Assembly: GCA_947000775.1 (NCBI GenBank)
Contig: CAMQGK010000327.1
Span: forward strand, 14,283,501 to 14,347,500
Length of the DNA stretch: 64,000 bases
DNA from: Pterois miles
Lineage: Eukaryota; Chordata; Actinopteri; Perciformes; Scorpaenidae
Reading direction: 5' to 3'
The notes beneath the pieces are model-generated. The model made no database searches, was not told where the DNA came from, and worked only from the letters and a program-made list of their open reading frames with translations. Positions 11,780 through 24,634 of this stretch are shown one piece after another. Position 1 is the stretch's first letter, and every line of letters starts with the position of its first letter. Made by a program: the position numbers and the translations under genes.

Positions 11780-13847
11780 AACAAAAAACAACCTGACATG
11801 GTTAAAAACTTAAAACAAAACTTTACCAGTGAATAAGCAAGTAACAGGCTTATTTTACCCACACAGTCAATTGCTTTATAGTATTGTTTGTTACGCCTCC
11901 TCTAGTTGTAGGATAAATGTACAGTTGGTGAGAAAAGAAACAAGACAAGGGTAAAGACACCTGAAAGATGACACTGGATGGGGAAGCATGTCAGCGGCCT
12001 GGCTGCTTATAAATCTAAGTCCCTGCCTAAACCAAAAGCAACGAATCACAGATAAACTGATGCTACAACCACGTCTAACCCTCACACACCAGTGCAGCTG
12101 CAGTTACTTTTGTCTGCAGTATTTATCGTAACAAGGTTTTTTCTTCTCTAGCACAGCTGTCCTGTGTGTCCTAGAAGCCTGCAACTTCAACTGAGCATCT
12201 AAATGTTAAGTTCAACCACAGTAAGCGAACTGGGACAATAATAGAAATACTGCAACACACTCATGGTCAAACAGACAGTGACCAACCTGTTGTCTAAAAG
12301 CACAATAAATACAGGGCATAGACACAATGTCCTTCATGTCTTTGCAATTTCATGAAACCCAAATAAAATAGTAATGCAATGAATGCATTCATGAAGCTCC
12401 TATTAGTGTTTGCTGTCTTGTTTTGAATTGCACTATGTTGTAAAGAGGCCATGTCATTTTGCACCCTATCCACATACAATAACAAGAACATTTTACAGAT
12501 CAAAACATTGTTTTTTGTTTGTTTACACGCTGAAACTGAAAACACAATTTTCCACAAGAGGTGTCGGCGTGACGTGTGAGCAAGCATTTAAAACACCAAT
12601 TAGCTACACGTGCTTTTTGGCTAGCGTGTACTGTGCAGCATTAAACGTGTTTATAGTTTAATTTTACTGACATTTAACCTTACCTGACGTTTGCAGACGC
12701 GGTTATAATGCTAATCTTTCTGCCATGTTGGTATTCAAATCAATATTTTCAGTAATTGTATCCAACATTGCTGTAATGCGAAGACTTGACGCTCCGCTTT
12801 TTTACATTTAAAGCAGCACAGCCGTCAGTTAATGTTAGTAAACTTTACCTACGGTAAGTCCCAGTCACTGTTTGCTAATTATCTAAATATGTAAACGAAG
12901 ACAGCAGAATAATGAGGGAAAAATAATGAAACAAGCCACTTACTAACGTTATCAGGTCCATCCACCTCCTCCACAGGTGGCTTGGCTCTGCACCTAATGA
13001 CTGTTTGCGTTTACGGGTTTGCTACAGCGTGGGAAATTTGTGCTGCATTTTAGACAACTGGGAAATTTGAGTGGTCTTCTTTAAAGTACTATCACGCATA
13101 CAAAAACATCTAAGAAATACAGGACGTATAACATCCAAGCAAATAATAATGCTGAAAAATATGGTGTTAAAAATACAAGAATAGTATAAAAAATAAAATT
13201 TTAGTTTACATGTATGCCTTCTGTAGAAATAAATGCAGTGTTAATGCCAGAGTAAACCAAATTATTGCACATCTGAATTATTGCACTGCATTATTGTACT
13301 GTTAAGTCAGTATTGTACAGTTGAAGATATAATAAATGATGGTGTTATCGCTGCTGACAGGGGTAAAAAATGATAAATATATGTTGTATATGTATAAATA
13401 TGCAACACTTTACAATCAAATGAACGCCATTTTTTAGACTAGCTAAGGGTGTATCTGACCCTAAATATAATGTATTTACTTTAAAGTCTGTACGACAACA
13501 AAGTAAAACAAATTACATGTCTATCTTAGCAGTTTACGAGTAAATGTTTCTACCAGTAGTTACACAGAACTGACATTGGAGCGTGTTCCATAACGAATAC
13601 AAAATGGCATTGCACGTCGTCAGCAAGGGCAGTTGGTTAAGTTGGCACTGACATAGACTCACTGTTGGAGGGTTTTATCAGCCACTTACTAAAACACTCC
13701 CCACTAATTGGTTTGGGATGGCACTTGATATGATGGACCCTACACACGAACACGCAAACTGAGTGGAAGTGGGTAGGGGTAGGGTGTAGGAGGTGGTTTG
13801 GAGTAGTATGGGGACTTACCGGTGTAAATGTCTTCTGAATGGAGGGG
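11780..13847. other. Gene-free stretch, nothing recognised
   Basis: AT-rich. The longest ORF is 97 codons on the minus strand (12294-12587) and has no recognisable domain. No splice-flanked exon is convincing. Confidence 0.4.
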
Positions 13848-14084
13848 CAGTGGTGGAAGATGTACTGAGATCTTTTACTTAAGTAAAAGCAGCAATGCAA
13901 CAATGTAAAGACACTACATTATCAAGTACATTTCTTGCATTCAAAATCTAAACACTTTAAAATGATGCATTTGGAGGCTGAGAGTAATCATGACTGAGAA
14001 ACACCTACTGTACAAATACAGTTTCATGGATTAAAGATCAAAACTATCAAATATCAAAAATGCACTGAGGTTTTACAGTGTCAT
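13848..14084 (+). mobile_element. Left part of a CAGTGGTGGAAG MITE
   Basis: It starts CAGTGGTGGAAGATGTACTG and continues with TTTTACTTAAGTAAAAG and CATTCAAAATCT. These are hallmarks of an abundant teleost nonautonomous DNA element I recognise by eye. It is interrupted at 14085-14465 by a V-SINE and appears to resume at 14466 with CACTCAAGTAAAAAATATGG. The right terminus was not located with confidence. Confidence 0.55.
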
Positions 14085-14096
14085 TGTATTTTAGAG
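14085..14096 (+). repeat. Target-site duplication, left copy (V-SINE)
   Basis: TGTATTTTAGAG is repeated exactly at 14454-14465 and brackets the V-SINE. A 12-bp duplication is normal for LINE-driven target-primed insertion. Confidence 0.85.
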
Positions 14097-14453
14097 TGGG
14101 CTGCACGGTGGTGTAGTGGTTAGCGCTGTTGCCTCACAGCAAGAGGGTCGCAGGTTCGATTCCGGCTTGGGACTCTTCTGTGTGGGGTTTGCATGTTCTC
14201 CCTGTGTAAGCGTGGGTTTTCTCCGGGTACTCCGGCTTCCTCCCACAGTCCAAAAACATGCAATTTAGGTTCTAAATTACCCGTAGGTGTGAATGTGAGT
14301 GTGAATGGTTGTCTGTCTCTATGTTGTCTGTCTCTATGTGCCCTGCGATGGACTGGCGACCTGTCCAGGGTGAACCCCGCCTTCGCCCAATGCCAGCTGG
14401 GATCGGCTCCAGCCCCGAGCCACGGGATAAGCAGTTGACGATGAATGAATGAA
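14097..14453 (+). mobile_element. Full-length V-SINE-like element
   Basis: The tRNA-derived head has an A-box-like GTAGTGGTTAGCG and a perfect B box, GGTTCGATTCC. The conserved core GTTTGCATGTTCTCCCTGTG follows, then TCCTCCCACAGTCCAAA. The 3' part is CTGGCGACCTGTCCAGGGTG and ends in an (ATGA)n tail. This arrangement fits the vertebrate V-SINE superfamily (DANA/HE1-like). It is the most complete of three copies here (also 9551-9822 and 37748-38106). RNA polymerase III would start it from the internal boxes. Several short ORFs in both strands (81, 129 and 68 codons) are products of the repeat. Confidence 0.85.
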
Positions 14454-14465
14454 TGTATTTTAGAG
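14454..14465 (+). repeat. Target-site duplication, right copy (V-SINE)
   Basis: Exact copy of 14085-14096, directly after the (ATGA)n tail. Confidence 0.85.
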
Positions 14466-14809
14466 TTATTATTGCCACTCAAGTAAAAAATATGGCACTT
14501 TGACAACACTACTGTAGTTATGGGCTACTGAACAGCCAATAAATGTAGGCCTATCTCATGATATGAAGCAATCTCAACAGTATGTGTGATCACTGATCAC
14601 ATAACTCGATGATGTTGTGTGACTTTACTGCCATTAAACTCAAATTACTGCCATTAAAATGCTCTCTGTTTATAACACAGATTTGAGCCAATGTGTGGTC
14701 ATGTTGAATATTTTGGTTTGGCTCAATTTAAGGTATAGTAAGAATAATGTCACCAGTAGTGCGAAAAAGACTATACTTTTACTTTACCACGCTTCTGGAG
14801 AAAATAATA

Positions 14810-17800
14810 TGGATGCAAAGTCATAGCAATGTCAGGAAATGCTCTATAACTGCTCATAGGAATAAGGCATTATATTGAAAGGCTTTTAAACCAGTTTAAT
14901 ATATGTGAGATCATTAAGTAATGTGGAGTCAACCAGCATGGTGGCAAACCTTTCATAAGCCTGACCTTGAAAACAGCATTATGCAACATAATCTTTTAAG
15001 TATCTAAAGTGATTCAGCTGCTAAAGTATCAACAATGATTCAGCTCTTGAATTATTCCTCTTCATTGCCACTCTTTGCTCTACGTCCTCCATTGTATTAG
15101 CATGAGACCCGGATCTACTTCCACAGAAGTTGATCCACACAAATTGAGCCAGGAGAAATCATTTTGGCACTGTCTTTTTGAGTGTTTCACAGAGTAATGC
15201 AGGACCCCACACTCACCTGTGATGGAGCATGCTTGTGAATGCAAGTACAAAATCTGACACTAAGATGTCTCTTTAAAAAAAATAAATAAATAGAAGAAGA
15301 AGCTTTCAACAGGTTTAGAAGTTGATGTGTGTAGCAGCTCAGGCGAGAGATAATCTTCTAATAATACACAGCACACTTATCTATAAAGAGTGGGTTTATT
15401 TTGAGCTATTTGGTTTTACAAGGAGAGTGTGAAACCTTTGTGGTGGTTTCCTTGGAAATCAAAGCACAAACTGATTATTTAAAAGTGGGTTTTATTTTGG
15501 AAAGAAGGAAAAAGAACATCCCAAGAATGCTGCAGAACTGATTATTTCTGAATCAGACATATAACGTGTCCTTTTTTTATGATCAAACAATAAATTATTT
15601 CTATTTTAAAGGATTTTTTTCTAACAAGGATTGGCTTACAGCCTGCTGGTTAAACCAATTTTGCAAGGTTTAATTGAGCTCATTTTGGTGATTTAAGTGT
15701 ATTTAATAAAAAAAAAAAAAAAAAAATCTGAATTATTTATGAATCAAAATCCTTCAAGAATCTTCAAGAATGGTGTACTCGGAGAAAATATATTTCTAAA
15801 CCTTAGCCTGATGCCAGCACTGCCTATTTGGGGCAGCATCCTGTAACCAGACATAAATAAAACGTAATGAAAACCAGACATGTCCATCCCTAATCCTACA
15901 TGTGGGTTAAGAGAATGTCGTCTCACCGTGAATATCAATTTATATTTGACAAACAGTATGTAGCTGCATGGCATGAATTTACCATCCCGTAAAATCAAAC
16001 ACAATGAGAGCCAAATAACTGTGTTAAAGCCACATATTGACGGGAGGGAGAAATATAAAAGATCCTTCCCACACAACATATGTGAGGCTTTTGTGAGAAT
16101 GCAGAAAGTAAAGCAAGTAAACAATTGTTTGTTCAGTGACTGCAGTAAATAAGCAGAAACCTTTGTTTGATTTTCATGATTTTCTCTACCTCTGTCTCCT
16201 TCAATGAAACATCTGAATAAAGGACGGTGCCGACTACTGAGCTGACCCATGCATCACAGGAACCAACATAGTTTGGTTCCTCTGAAATTAAAACAGAAAA
16301 TGAGCTTTTCACATGTAAAATCCAAATGGGAATCTTCTACAGACTTGTGAGGGCATTTAAATTCTGCACATCAGGAAAGAGTGGAAACAGTACAATCCAC
16401 ACTACTGCCTGACTTGCCTGACAAGAAGCCTTTATCATGTGTACATTAAAGATGAACCTCCCATCAGAAGTCACCATTGAAGACTTCCCTCCCTCTTACT
16501 TCCCGTCCCCGCCTGCCAGCCTTTAAACACTTCAAGGTGTATGGCTCCAGGGCTGCTTCCTTACCTTGTCCTGAAGTTAGCTGGGTGTGGATGCCCGTCA
16601 TACAAAGATAAAAAGTCATATTCCTCCTCCACAGCGAAAGATTGAAAAACTATATGAATCCTGCTCCCCTCCTCGGCAACAATCACCCAGGTACAGTTCG
16701 CTCCATTTGGATATCCATATGGAAACCCGGGGCTTTCTATCGTCCCATTCCTCCCTTTTAAAGTGCCTCCGCAAGTGTGGATAAAACCTGGAAAGAGAGG
16801 AAAACACTCAGTTGAAGAGATAAAATAAAATGCTCTTCAAAACATGGAAGAAAAGGAGTAAATTGTAGAAATCCTTACAGAAAATATATTTAATTTTGCC
16901 TGGTGCACACATCCAAACACCAATAAACAAACAGCCTGGCTTTAAAACTTTTAAGCCTGCACAGATGCTATTCCAAGTATCATTTTTATTGTAACAACTG
17001 TGTTCATTCTGTAAAGTCCAGGTGCAATATTTCTTCAACTGAGAGCAAACTGTTTGTAAAATCCACATTGTACTCAGCTGGCAGAAGCTGTGAGGGAAAT
17101 CTGGCAACAAGCTGAGTACAAGCCACATTTTAGTCTTCCATTTGTGTTTTCAGGTCCCCTTCAAATTAAAAAAAAGAAAAGGCTGTAACAAATACTGCTG
17201 TCATTATGGAAGAGAAATGCATAATTGAGGACTACAGTGGTGTTTTTCATTGCTGAATTGAATAAAATGCTAGAGACATATCATTACTGCCCACTTCTTT
17301 CTAGTGGGTCAGAGAGCCCGAGAAACAAGAAACAAGCAAGGTCTTCCAAATTGATGGCACAAACCCTTAACACTCTCTGTCACAACCCACGCAACATATA
17401 CAGTATCTCTGCACCTTGCCACCTTGCACTGGCTTGCTCAAATATCCTTGACATATTAGGTTAAGCATCATACTATCATTCTGAAACCCCAGTAATCTGA
17501 TTGCTTGGCTAACCTTTATGCTGTTATGTTAATGAGCAAATGTGCCACAGCAGCTAAGGAACTCAAACACATACAAACATAATCTGTCTTGCTCACGCAC
17601 AGACGTTTACAGCATCCATTTCACATCACACCTTTTCTTCCACGTCTCCACATCCAGTATACTCCCTCCCATAACACAAACAATGCATTAACACACTCCC
17701 ATACACACTGTTTCACACTGCAAAACAAAAAACAGTGTCATTTTATTTGAGGCTATCTTGCCCGTTGTCTAATGAAATGCAAATTTAATTAAGATGCATG

Positions 17801-20230
17801 GCTTACCCCCCCCCCCCCCAATTTTCTCCCAGTGTAATTAGCTTTTCACACTCGGTAGGTAAAGGATGTTTTCCATAGTGTCGGCCATACACATACGCAC
17901 TGCAGTATGTGGAAAAAACACAAAGATCGCTTGGCAGCTATGCATCTGAAATGGATGAAAAACAGTAGTAATTGTTCCTGATGATATGCACGCCTTCTTA
18001 TAAATTGATGTGAGCAAAGAGAATGTTAAACTCTTGAGACAAACTGACAATTAATTTCCCTCTTGTCATGCTGTTTCATTAGTTTTGGACAAAGCATCGC
18101 AGCTGTTTATATTTCACACACAAAAAAACAACTCTGTTATCACAAGTATGATAATTCTCTGGAACATTTTCCTTCAATCTTTACATCTTGCAATAACTTC
18201 AGGATATTATCCTCACAGCAGGGGTCCTGACCCTGAGTCCCTGACAGTACAGTGTATCTCCAGATATCTGACCTGCCCCCAAGATGAATTCACTCCTGTA
18301 TCCACTGATCAAGTGGCCTGACCTTTTTATAGATCCAGTTATGGATACAGCATATCATACGGACACTGGTTTATGATGTTGTGTCTGGTGATGAGCTGCT
18401 GCTCTCAATGTAGTGGTGGGGAAAATATCGCCATGGTTTGTTGCATGTCTGTGTTACAGTTATTCCAGCCACCATTGAGTAAACAGGGCATACATGGCAA
18501 ATTTGCAGCATTGATGCGCCACCTACAGGGTCAACATGATCTAACCTGTGACACCGTGCATTTTTGCTGCTTTCAAGTGCTCTCAGGAATATAGATTTAC
18601 CAGAAAAACCCTATTCACTGATCCAACAAAGTTGCTGGTATGACTGTAAAAGTGTGGATGAGTAATTGCAATGTGGCACCGCTTTGACCAACAGTCACTG
18701 TGATATATGTTACTGCTTGGTGGTCTGCACTTATAGGGTTTTGTTGCATGCTTCTATTTTCACTGAACACTTACCTGAAGTTGTCACACTTTCTTGAATT
18801 TAATGAACTGAAATAGAGCCTATAGATGATCCACACTGCCTTTGTTTTCACAAAGCTGTCACTAAAAAAAGCCTACGCCATATTTTCATATAGCAGCTAC
18901 ATTTTGCTTATGTTTCCAACTAAAAGCAGTTTGACTGGGTGCATGTAACACAGTTTAAAAGAAAAGTTAGAGCTAATGAAGAGCACTTGAAGACATGGCA
19001 GAATGATCCACGCCCACACTGGCTATTTAAAACTGCTCTGAAAAAGGCGTTTGAGGAAGACATGTCCATTACTGAAAGCGAGCCCACCTGCTCTTACAGC
19101 TGTAGTTATAGGCTACTGTTTAGACTTAATTCACTTCAGTGAAAGCAGGAGGATCAGATCATTATGAGAGCAGAAATGCATAACAACACACTGTTTGAAT
19201 ACTGATGTACAGCTTCAGTCTATTGTTTATTTTGGAAAGTCACCTCTTCCATTTTTATGAGCATAATTAAGAATGGACTTTTCAACAACTACAGTTCACC
19301 TGGCCATGGCCATGATGATACACTTACTAAATATCAGTAATGGTGGCAGCAACAAAGATGTATTCAGTGAACTTTTACGAGGTGCTATGCAGCCGTAAAC
19401 AGTTAAATAACATCTTCTGTGTCTCTGGATGGAGCTGAAATAAAAAACCTGATTGATAAAATTTGATATCAGGGTTAACTCTGTTTGGACTTGAGTTTAC
19501 AGTATAACGGTAAGTCTGTGTTACTAATTGGAGGTGAGGGGCTTTAAAGAAGTGGGCAGGTAAGGTCTAATTAAAGATGCTATTCAGATGCATTATGGGA
19601 AATAAGATCCAGTGTTTTGGAACTTGATCCATACCAATGACTAAAAATCAGGAAATCTGCTCTCTTTTGCCTGGATTTTGACCATTCTGTTTGCTGTTTT
19701 TTAAAATCCATCTCTTGTGGGCCCCCTAATTTTATGGAAATGGTGATACTAAATCACTGGAATACTTTTTTAAATATAAATGATTACCACTAACCCTTTC
19801 AGGCTGGTCTCATACACTGTAAGTTATACCTATGAAAAGTATTGCACTGTAATGTGTGTTTATCTCACATAATCAGTTTGCGTGTAATTCATGTTAATCG
19901 CAAACCAGAAAACGCAGCTCTTTATGTGATGTCTGTTAGAGTGAGACTGTTAAAACAGTCAAGTAAAAAAAAAAAAATAATAATAAAACCAGACATACAG
20001 TATTAATCACTGCTGTATAACCATGAGCGCAAGTCAAGTTAACGAGACTTGAGTTGTGGTAACACACAATATTGTAGCTGTGGCTAACCGTAGGATAACA
20101 TAAATCTGAGGCAATCCTGACTGAGATCACAGAGAGAAACCCCAACATCTTGTGTGATCCACACACTTTTAGAAGGCAAAAGTCAAGTATTATGTTTTTT
20201 TTTTTATCTGTGGTTCTCTTGTATCACATT
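14810..20230. other. Long gene-free stretch
   Basis: Contains an A run (15709-15726), a run of C (about 17808-17819) and many short ORFs. The longest is 168 codons on the minus strand (15744-16250). It is rich in F, L and S, as AT-rich noncoding DNA tends to be, and resembles no protein I know. No repeat with clear ends was recognised. Confidence 0.4.
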
Positions 20231-20239
20231 CATTCATAA

Positions 20240-20785
20240 AGGAAATTTGTTTTCACAGCCACAGTACATGGAAGATAACACACAGTACATGGAAGATAAC
20301 ATTCAAAACAAGGTATAAACAAAACAAGCACAAAACAACAACACAAGTCTATTACAGTGTGTCCAGGCTATTTAAAGCAATTATGGCTGATGGCACAAAA
20401 TATGCGTGGTTATCTGTATCTGCTGCCAGAGGGGAAGGAGGTGAAGTATGGGTTGAGGAGGTGGCAGGGGTTGTGTGCTGTGGTCAGTGCTCTATGAGCG
20501 AGGGCTGGCAGGTTGGGAGTGGGGAGAGCAATTCTTTTAGAAGATATGTTAGTGATTTTGGAGAGCTTGGTTCTGTTGGTGAGGGGGAGTACGGTGGTGC
20601 AGTAGCCTACGGGAAGATGGGTTCAATAATACTTTGATACAGAAGAAGCAGGAGGTGGGGTTTGAATGAGAGCCTTTGGTTTGCGGCGGCAGAGAGTCTT
20701 TGTTGACAGTGTTTATGGATGTCTGTGCTATGGTGATCAAAGCTCAGTTTGCCGTCCAGGATGATGCCGACGTACTTAAAAGTTC
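20240..20785 (-). pseudogene. LINE ORF2 C-terminal fragment and 3' UTR (decayed)
   Basis: On the minus strand, 20736-20778 reads YVGIILDGKLSFDHH, which matches the segment after the reverse-transcriptase core in Jockey-superfamily (Rex/L2-like) LINEs. It is followed by LLLLYQSIIEPI and, at about 20411-20449, SFPSGSRYR just before a stop, the usual C-terminal end of such ORFs. Frames are broken by indels. A 3' UTR-like AT-rich tail follows at lower coordinates and contains a 21-bp tandem duplication (20260-20301). It is separated from the reverse-transcriptase core at 21725-22140 by inserted repeats. The copy is dead. Confidence 0.65.
20260..20301 (+). repeat. 21-bp tandem duplication
   Basis: CACAGTACATGGAAGATAAC plus A occurs twice, head to tail and identical. 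It lies in the presumed 3' tail of the LINE fragment. Confidence 0.85.
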
Positions 20786-21065
20786 TCTATTTGATATCCA
20801 GAGCATTAATATAGCAGCAGACAACTATTTGCTAGGTAAACATATAGGGAGTGATGTGTAGCTGAGCTGAGAATAAAGTCGCTCTCCATCTGTTGAAATC
20901 TGAGCTTCTCTGTTTCTCTTTTAATGCATGTGAGCGCACCCCACTGGCTAGCCCACGGCCGTCGCTCTGCATTGCTCTCATACGGCAGTGTTACAGCTGA
21001 TAACGCCATCCGACCCACGATCTCTTCACGGAAGAGTGATGGTCCCAACACTCCCAGGAAAAAAC
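20776..21065 (+). mobile_element. TTGATATCCAGAG repeat, copy 1
   Basis: It begins near TTAAAAGTTCTC and contains TTGATATCCAGAGCATTAAT, also found at about 42375. It continues with CAACTATTTGC, GTCGCTCTCCATCTGTTG and CACGGCCGTCGCTCTGCATTG, and each block recurs in the copies at 42361-43440 and 25440-25735 (reverse). It interrupts the LINE fragments on either side. No transposase is visible, so a nonautonomous DNA element is likely. Confidence 0.6.
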
Positions 21066-21724
21066 CAGGTCTCAGTTGTTTGCACTGTGAGTGGTGTTAG
21101 CTACCAGCAGGCAACCTTCTTTCTGGAAAGTGAAGTCACTACAGATGTGCATTAATGTGGCAGCTCCTCTGGTTGCAAAAAGTAGTCTGATTGTATAGAA
21201 GTCTATGCAAAAATGACCCTACTTCTCACTTGATTTATCACCTCAGTAAATATTGTAAACAAGTGTATGGTCTCTATCACTAGTTTCAAGTCTTCTTCAA
21301 TGCATCATGATGTTCATTTAGTAAATTATAGTCGCATTTGGAATCAAATAGATGTTAAAGCAGGGTATGCTTTAGGGCATGGCTACCTTGTGAGGTTGCT
21401 ACCACTTTTTCCGGTCTGGGAGTTGTCTGTGTTTTTGTCTTACAACCTATAACCCTTTAACAGCGTGTTTTCAGTTCATGAAAGTTAATCGTAACATTTT
21501 GGTTGCCTAAAAAGGTCCAATTTTGCGTTCGGTTCTACTTAGCTACACCCTCTTATGTCAAAACGGCAGTCCACAAACCAATGGGTGACGTCAGGGTGAC
21601 TATGTCCACTTCTTCTATACAAGCTGCATATGTTTGCACTATTAGCTGTGTGCCGCGGGCTCAGCCATCGCCTTGTTGCGAGCCATTAAGAGGTAATATA
21701 TGCTTGGAATTTCACAATTAGTGC
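21066..21724. mobile_element. Further inserted repeat sequence between the LINE halves
   Basis: The stretch around 21200-21400 (ATGACCCTACTTCTCACTTG, AAGCAGGGTATGCTTTAGGG) resembles another dispersed teleost repeat by eye. Its ends are not defined. ORFs of 61 and 72 codons are not gene-like. Confidence 0.3.
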
Positions 21725-22140
21725 CTTGAAAGCTCTCCGCTGGGTGTTGATGGTAGTGTGGCAATGAGGGGTGGTGGGGGACTGTTCGTAGGTGGAAGAG
21801 GAGCTAAGACAGTGATTGGTATAGAGTGTGTGTAGAAAGGGAACACAGCCTTGGGTGGCTAAGTGGTGATGGTAATGCTGGGGGATGTGGTGGTACCCAG
21901 CCTGACTGCCTGGGGTCTGTTACTGAGGAAACTGTGGGTCCAGCGGATGAGGAGAGGTGGAATGTGGAGATGGTGGAGTTTACTGAGCATTAGATACCAT
22001 TAAATATTATTAAAGGCAGAGCTAAAATCTATAAAGAGGACTGTCCAGATGTCGGAGGACAGTGTGAAGGAGGCATGCCACAGCATCCTCTGTCACTCTT
22101 TTGGCCACTCTCTTGTACAGTATCACCTAGTTTAGAGCAG
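21725..22140 (-). pseudogene. LINE reverse-transcriptase core fragment
   Basis: Minus-strand translation at about 22003-22053 gives TVLFIDFSSAFNNI, the reverse-transcriptase motif that carries the first catalytic aspartate (IDFSSAFN). At 21887-21925 it gives QAVRLGTTTSP, and then a decayed PKAVFPF where QGCVLSP-like residues are expected. The YADD box is not visible and was probably lost at the insertion. With 20240-20785 it forms one broken Jockey-superfamily LINE copy, by inference from order and strand. Confidence 0.7.
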
Positions 22141-23829
22141 CAAGGACAGCACCCATAGATCTTTATTAGTCACTGGCCATGAAATATGTCAGTGTTTGTC
22201 AAGCATTAGATAACTAATATTCAGAGTAATGCTGTTTGTGTGAACTGCTTAGCAATGTTTGCATGGCTGATTGTTCTGATGTCCTGAAGATGACAGAACA
22301 GATGCTCATTGTCGAGATATTTATTTCCCTCTTTCCGCCTCCTTCTCCCTCTCCCTTTCTCCTTCTCAGATCTATGTATTCCTCTCATCCTTCAGCATCC
22401 CTGCAACTTTCTCATCTCCTCTCTCACCCTCTCCTCTTCTCGCTCAGCTTTTTCACACATTGCCTCTTCAGCCAATTGCCACCAACCCCCTCCCCATTTA
22501 TTGCCCCCTTTTTTTCATTTTTTCCCCCCTGTAAGCTATCCATTATGAATTACAATCCCCCTTTTCAAAGCTCTGAATCATATGAGCTTGTAACATGTTA
22601 AGCACTGTCATCTCCACAAAAGCTGCATCTATAAAAAGAACAATGTTGTAATCGTTCATCTCGTTACTTCAAAGGAAGATGAACAGGAGTCGTACAGGAG
22701 AGAAGACATGCATTAAATCCGTTTACCACTTACACCTACAGTATTTCTTCTTTGAATTCCACTGTCATCACTTCAATTGTAAAGCGCGCTCCCTGGGGTT
22801 TTTTCTCCGACCCCATGTTAGCGCCACGCTGCAACACCGATCATAAATTGTGATGAGAAACCAAATTAACAACATGCTGTGATTGCACAGTGGGGAAAAT
22901 GCGGTTCAGAAAAATGAATCAGTATCATAACGCACAAATCTGGAAAAAAACATGGGGCCTCAGCAGGCAGCCGGTCTGGCTGACAGACAGCTCAAGAACA
23001 GTCCCAGCTGTTCCTCAAATAGTTACATTTACCCCTGGCCTTTCGGATATGCACACACACACATACACACTCAGAAATACCAAATTTGCACCGCAAACGC
23101 CTCTGATGCTTATAACTGATTGCTACACTTACTGAGCAAAACACAGACAGGAAAATGGCATTTATCTCCCACCCTGATGAGACCTCTGAAGGGGTTTGTC
23201 TCTTTGTCAGTCTGTATTGCACGTGTGTGTTTGTGTGAGCACATGCATATTTATGTGCTATTGGCCTTGCAGGGCTTCTCACTAATGCAAACGGTGAAAC
23301 AGGAATGTGATTCTCTCCTCTTTGCCCAGTGAACACAGAGATTTTTTCTGGGCAAAATGAGCCAGGTAATGAACCACGGTGCTGTATACTGTGTGGAAGG
23401 AGAATGAGATTGATTTTGAAAACAAAATACATGATGCATCATACTGATAACAGAATTTGTTGCAGGCTACATACATTATTTAAGGTTTATAGGAGACAAC
23501 ATTTTGGATTTCCAATGCATGAGCTAGTGTATGAAGGGATAGGTGCCCCCTGAAGAAGTAAACAGCCAATATGTTGTCCTCCACCATTAATGCAGATTTG
23601 CAGCTGGGCCATAAAGAGAAATGATTATGTGCAGAGGGGAGAGGGAGGAGGAGTCATTTACTGCCATCCGAATTATTATGAGTGACAAACAGGCCATTGG
23701 GTAATGGATGATTGCTGATGGGTATGAAAGATTGCCCATCCCAATCGACTATTTTTGAACAGACCATGATTAAACGAGCTTGGAGAATAAACATTCACAG
23801 TTTGACCGTCTCCCTTCAGGTAATTGCTT
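22141..23829. other. Gene-free stretch with pyrimidine-rich tract
   Basis: 22320-22530 is almost pure C/T on the plus strand and opens two overlapping ORFs of 121 and 79 codons rich in S, F, P and L, which reflect composition only. Short CA-rich and GT-rich patches occur near 23050 and 23225. Nothing else recognised. Confidence 0.4.
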
Positions 23830-24092
23830 CAGGATCTCACAGGGCAGGGTAGACAAATGCCTTTCTTCCCCCCAGGCAGTGAAACTGTTGAATTCTTAGG
23901 ACGGACTGCAGTACTTATGTTTGGCAAATTTATTGTGTTCCATTTGCTATATTGTCCTTAAACTGTATTGAATTTATCTCCCGTCTATTGTGCTGTTTGT
24001 CTTTTATCGACTGTCTATTGTCCCCAATTTATGTGCAGCCTGCATGTCCTAAACAATTTTTTCAACAACACAATAAGGTTTATCTAATCTAA
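23830..24092 (+). mobile_element. LINE 3' end fragment
   Basis: A short coding-like remnant (about 23850-23900) reads MPFFPPGSETVEFL before a stop, like the SFIPxAIRLLN ending of teleost LINE ORF2s. The AT-rich 3' UTR has several ATTG-rich segments and ends AACACAATAAGGTTTATCTA, then ATCTAAC, comparable in layout to the tail at 11521. This is a 5'-truncated insertion by inference. Confidence 0.5.
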
Positions 24093-24455
24093 CAAAACCC
24101 TGTGGCTTAGAGCAATCACAGTAATATTGAAATGAAAGCTTTTGTGCCCTGATTAACGTCATTCAGTGTACTGGCAATAAAAAAAAATGTTGTAGCGCCA
24201 GCCGGTGGAACCAGTCGGTGTCAACAACAGGCATTAATGGAGCAAAAATGCATACTTTTCTCAAAGTGGCATGTAGGAAATACTCTTTGAAGACAGTTTT
24301 CCTGGGTTCTTTGTCTGAACTTTGTGAAGTGTGGACAAAAAATAGCAAGAGGACATCAGCTGCAGGGCTCTTTGTGAGGACATTTGGCGAGGTCTACTGG
24401 ACACTGTAAATGGACTACAACAAAAGAAAGGATGCTACATTGTCAAACTATCATT

Positions 24456-24634
24456 ACGTTACATTGGGTCATTTGGCAGTTGCTTTTGACCCAAGCAACA
24501 TATTTTTTTGATACACATGCATCTGGAACAATTCAGAGTCAGTTTTCTTGCTCGAGGACACTTCAACAAATGGAGAGGAAGAGCAACCATATGACTAATG
24601 GCCACCCCGCTTGACCACCTGAGCTACTGCCGTA
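24456..24634 (-). mobile_element. Degenerate tRNA-derived SINE
   Basis: The plus strand carries GGTCATTTGGCAGTTGCTTT and TGACCCAAGCAACA, an altered version of the common fish SINE block ending ATCCAAAGCGACTTA. The right end, reversed, reads CGGCAGTAGCTCAGGTGG, a good tRNA A box (TAGCTCAGGTGG). The head is thus at the right and the element lies on the minus strand. The B box is eroded, so it is an old copy. Confidence 0.55.

Noticed and set aside
14097..14170. tRNA gene at the V-SINE head
   Set aside because: Same reason: tRNA-derived SINE head followed by V-SINE core and tail, with target duplications.
15744..16250. 168-codon minus-strand ORF
   Set aside because: Low-complexity composition rich in F, L and S, no domain, no splice or promoter context. 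A chance opening is plausible in 64 kb of noncoding DNA.
22236..22601. 121-codon plus ORF
   Set aside because: Entirely explained by a pyrimidine-rich tract that lacks stop codons.
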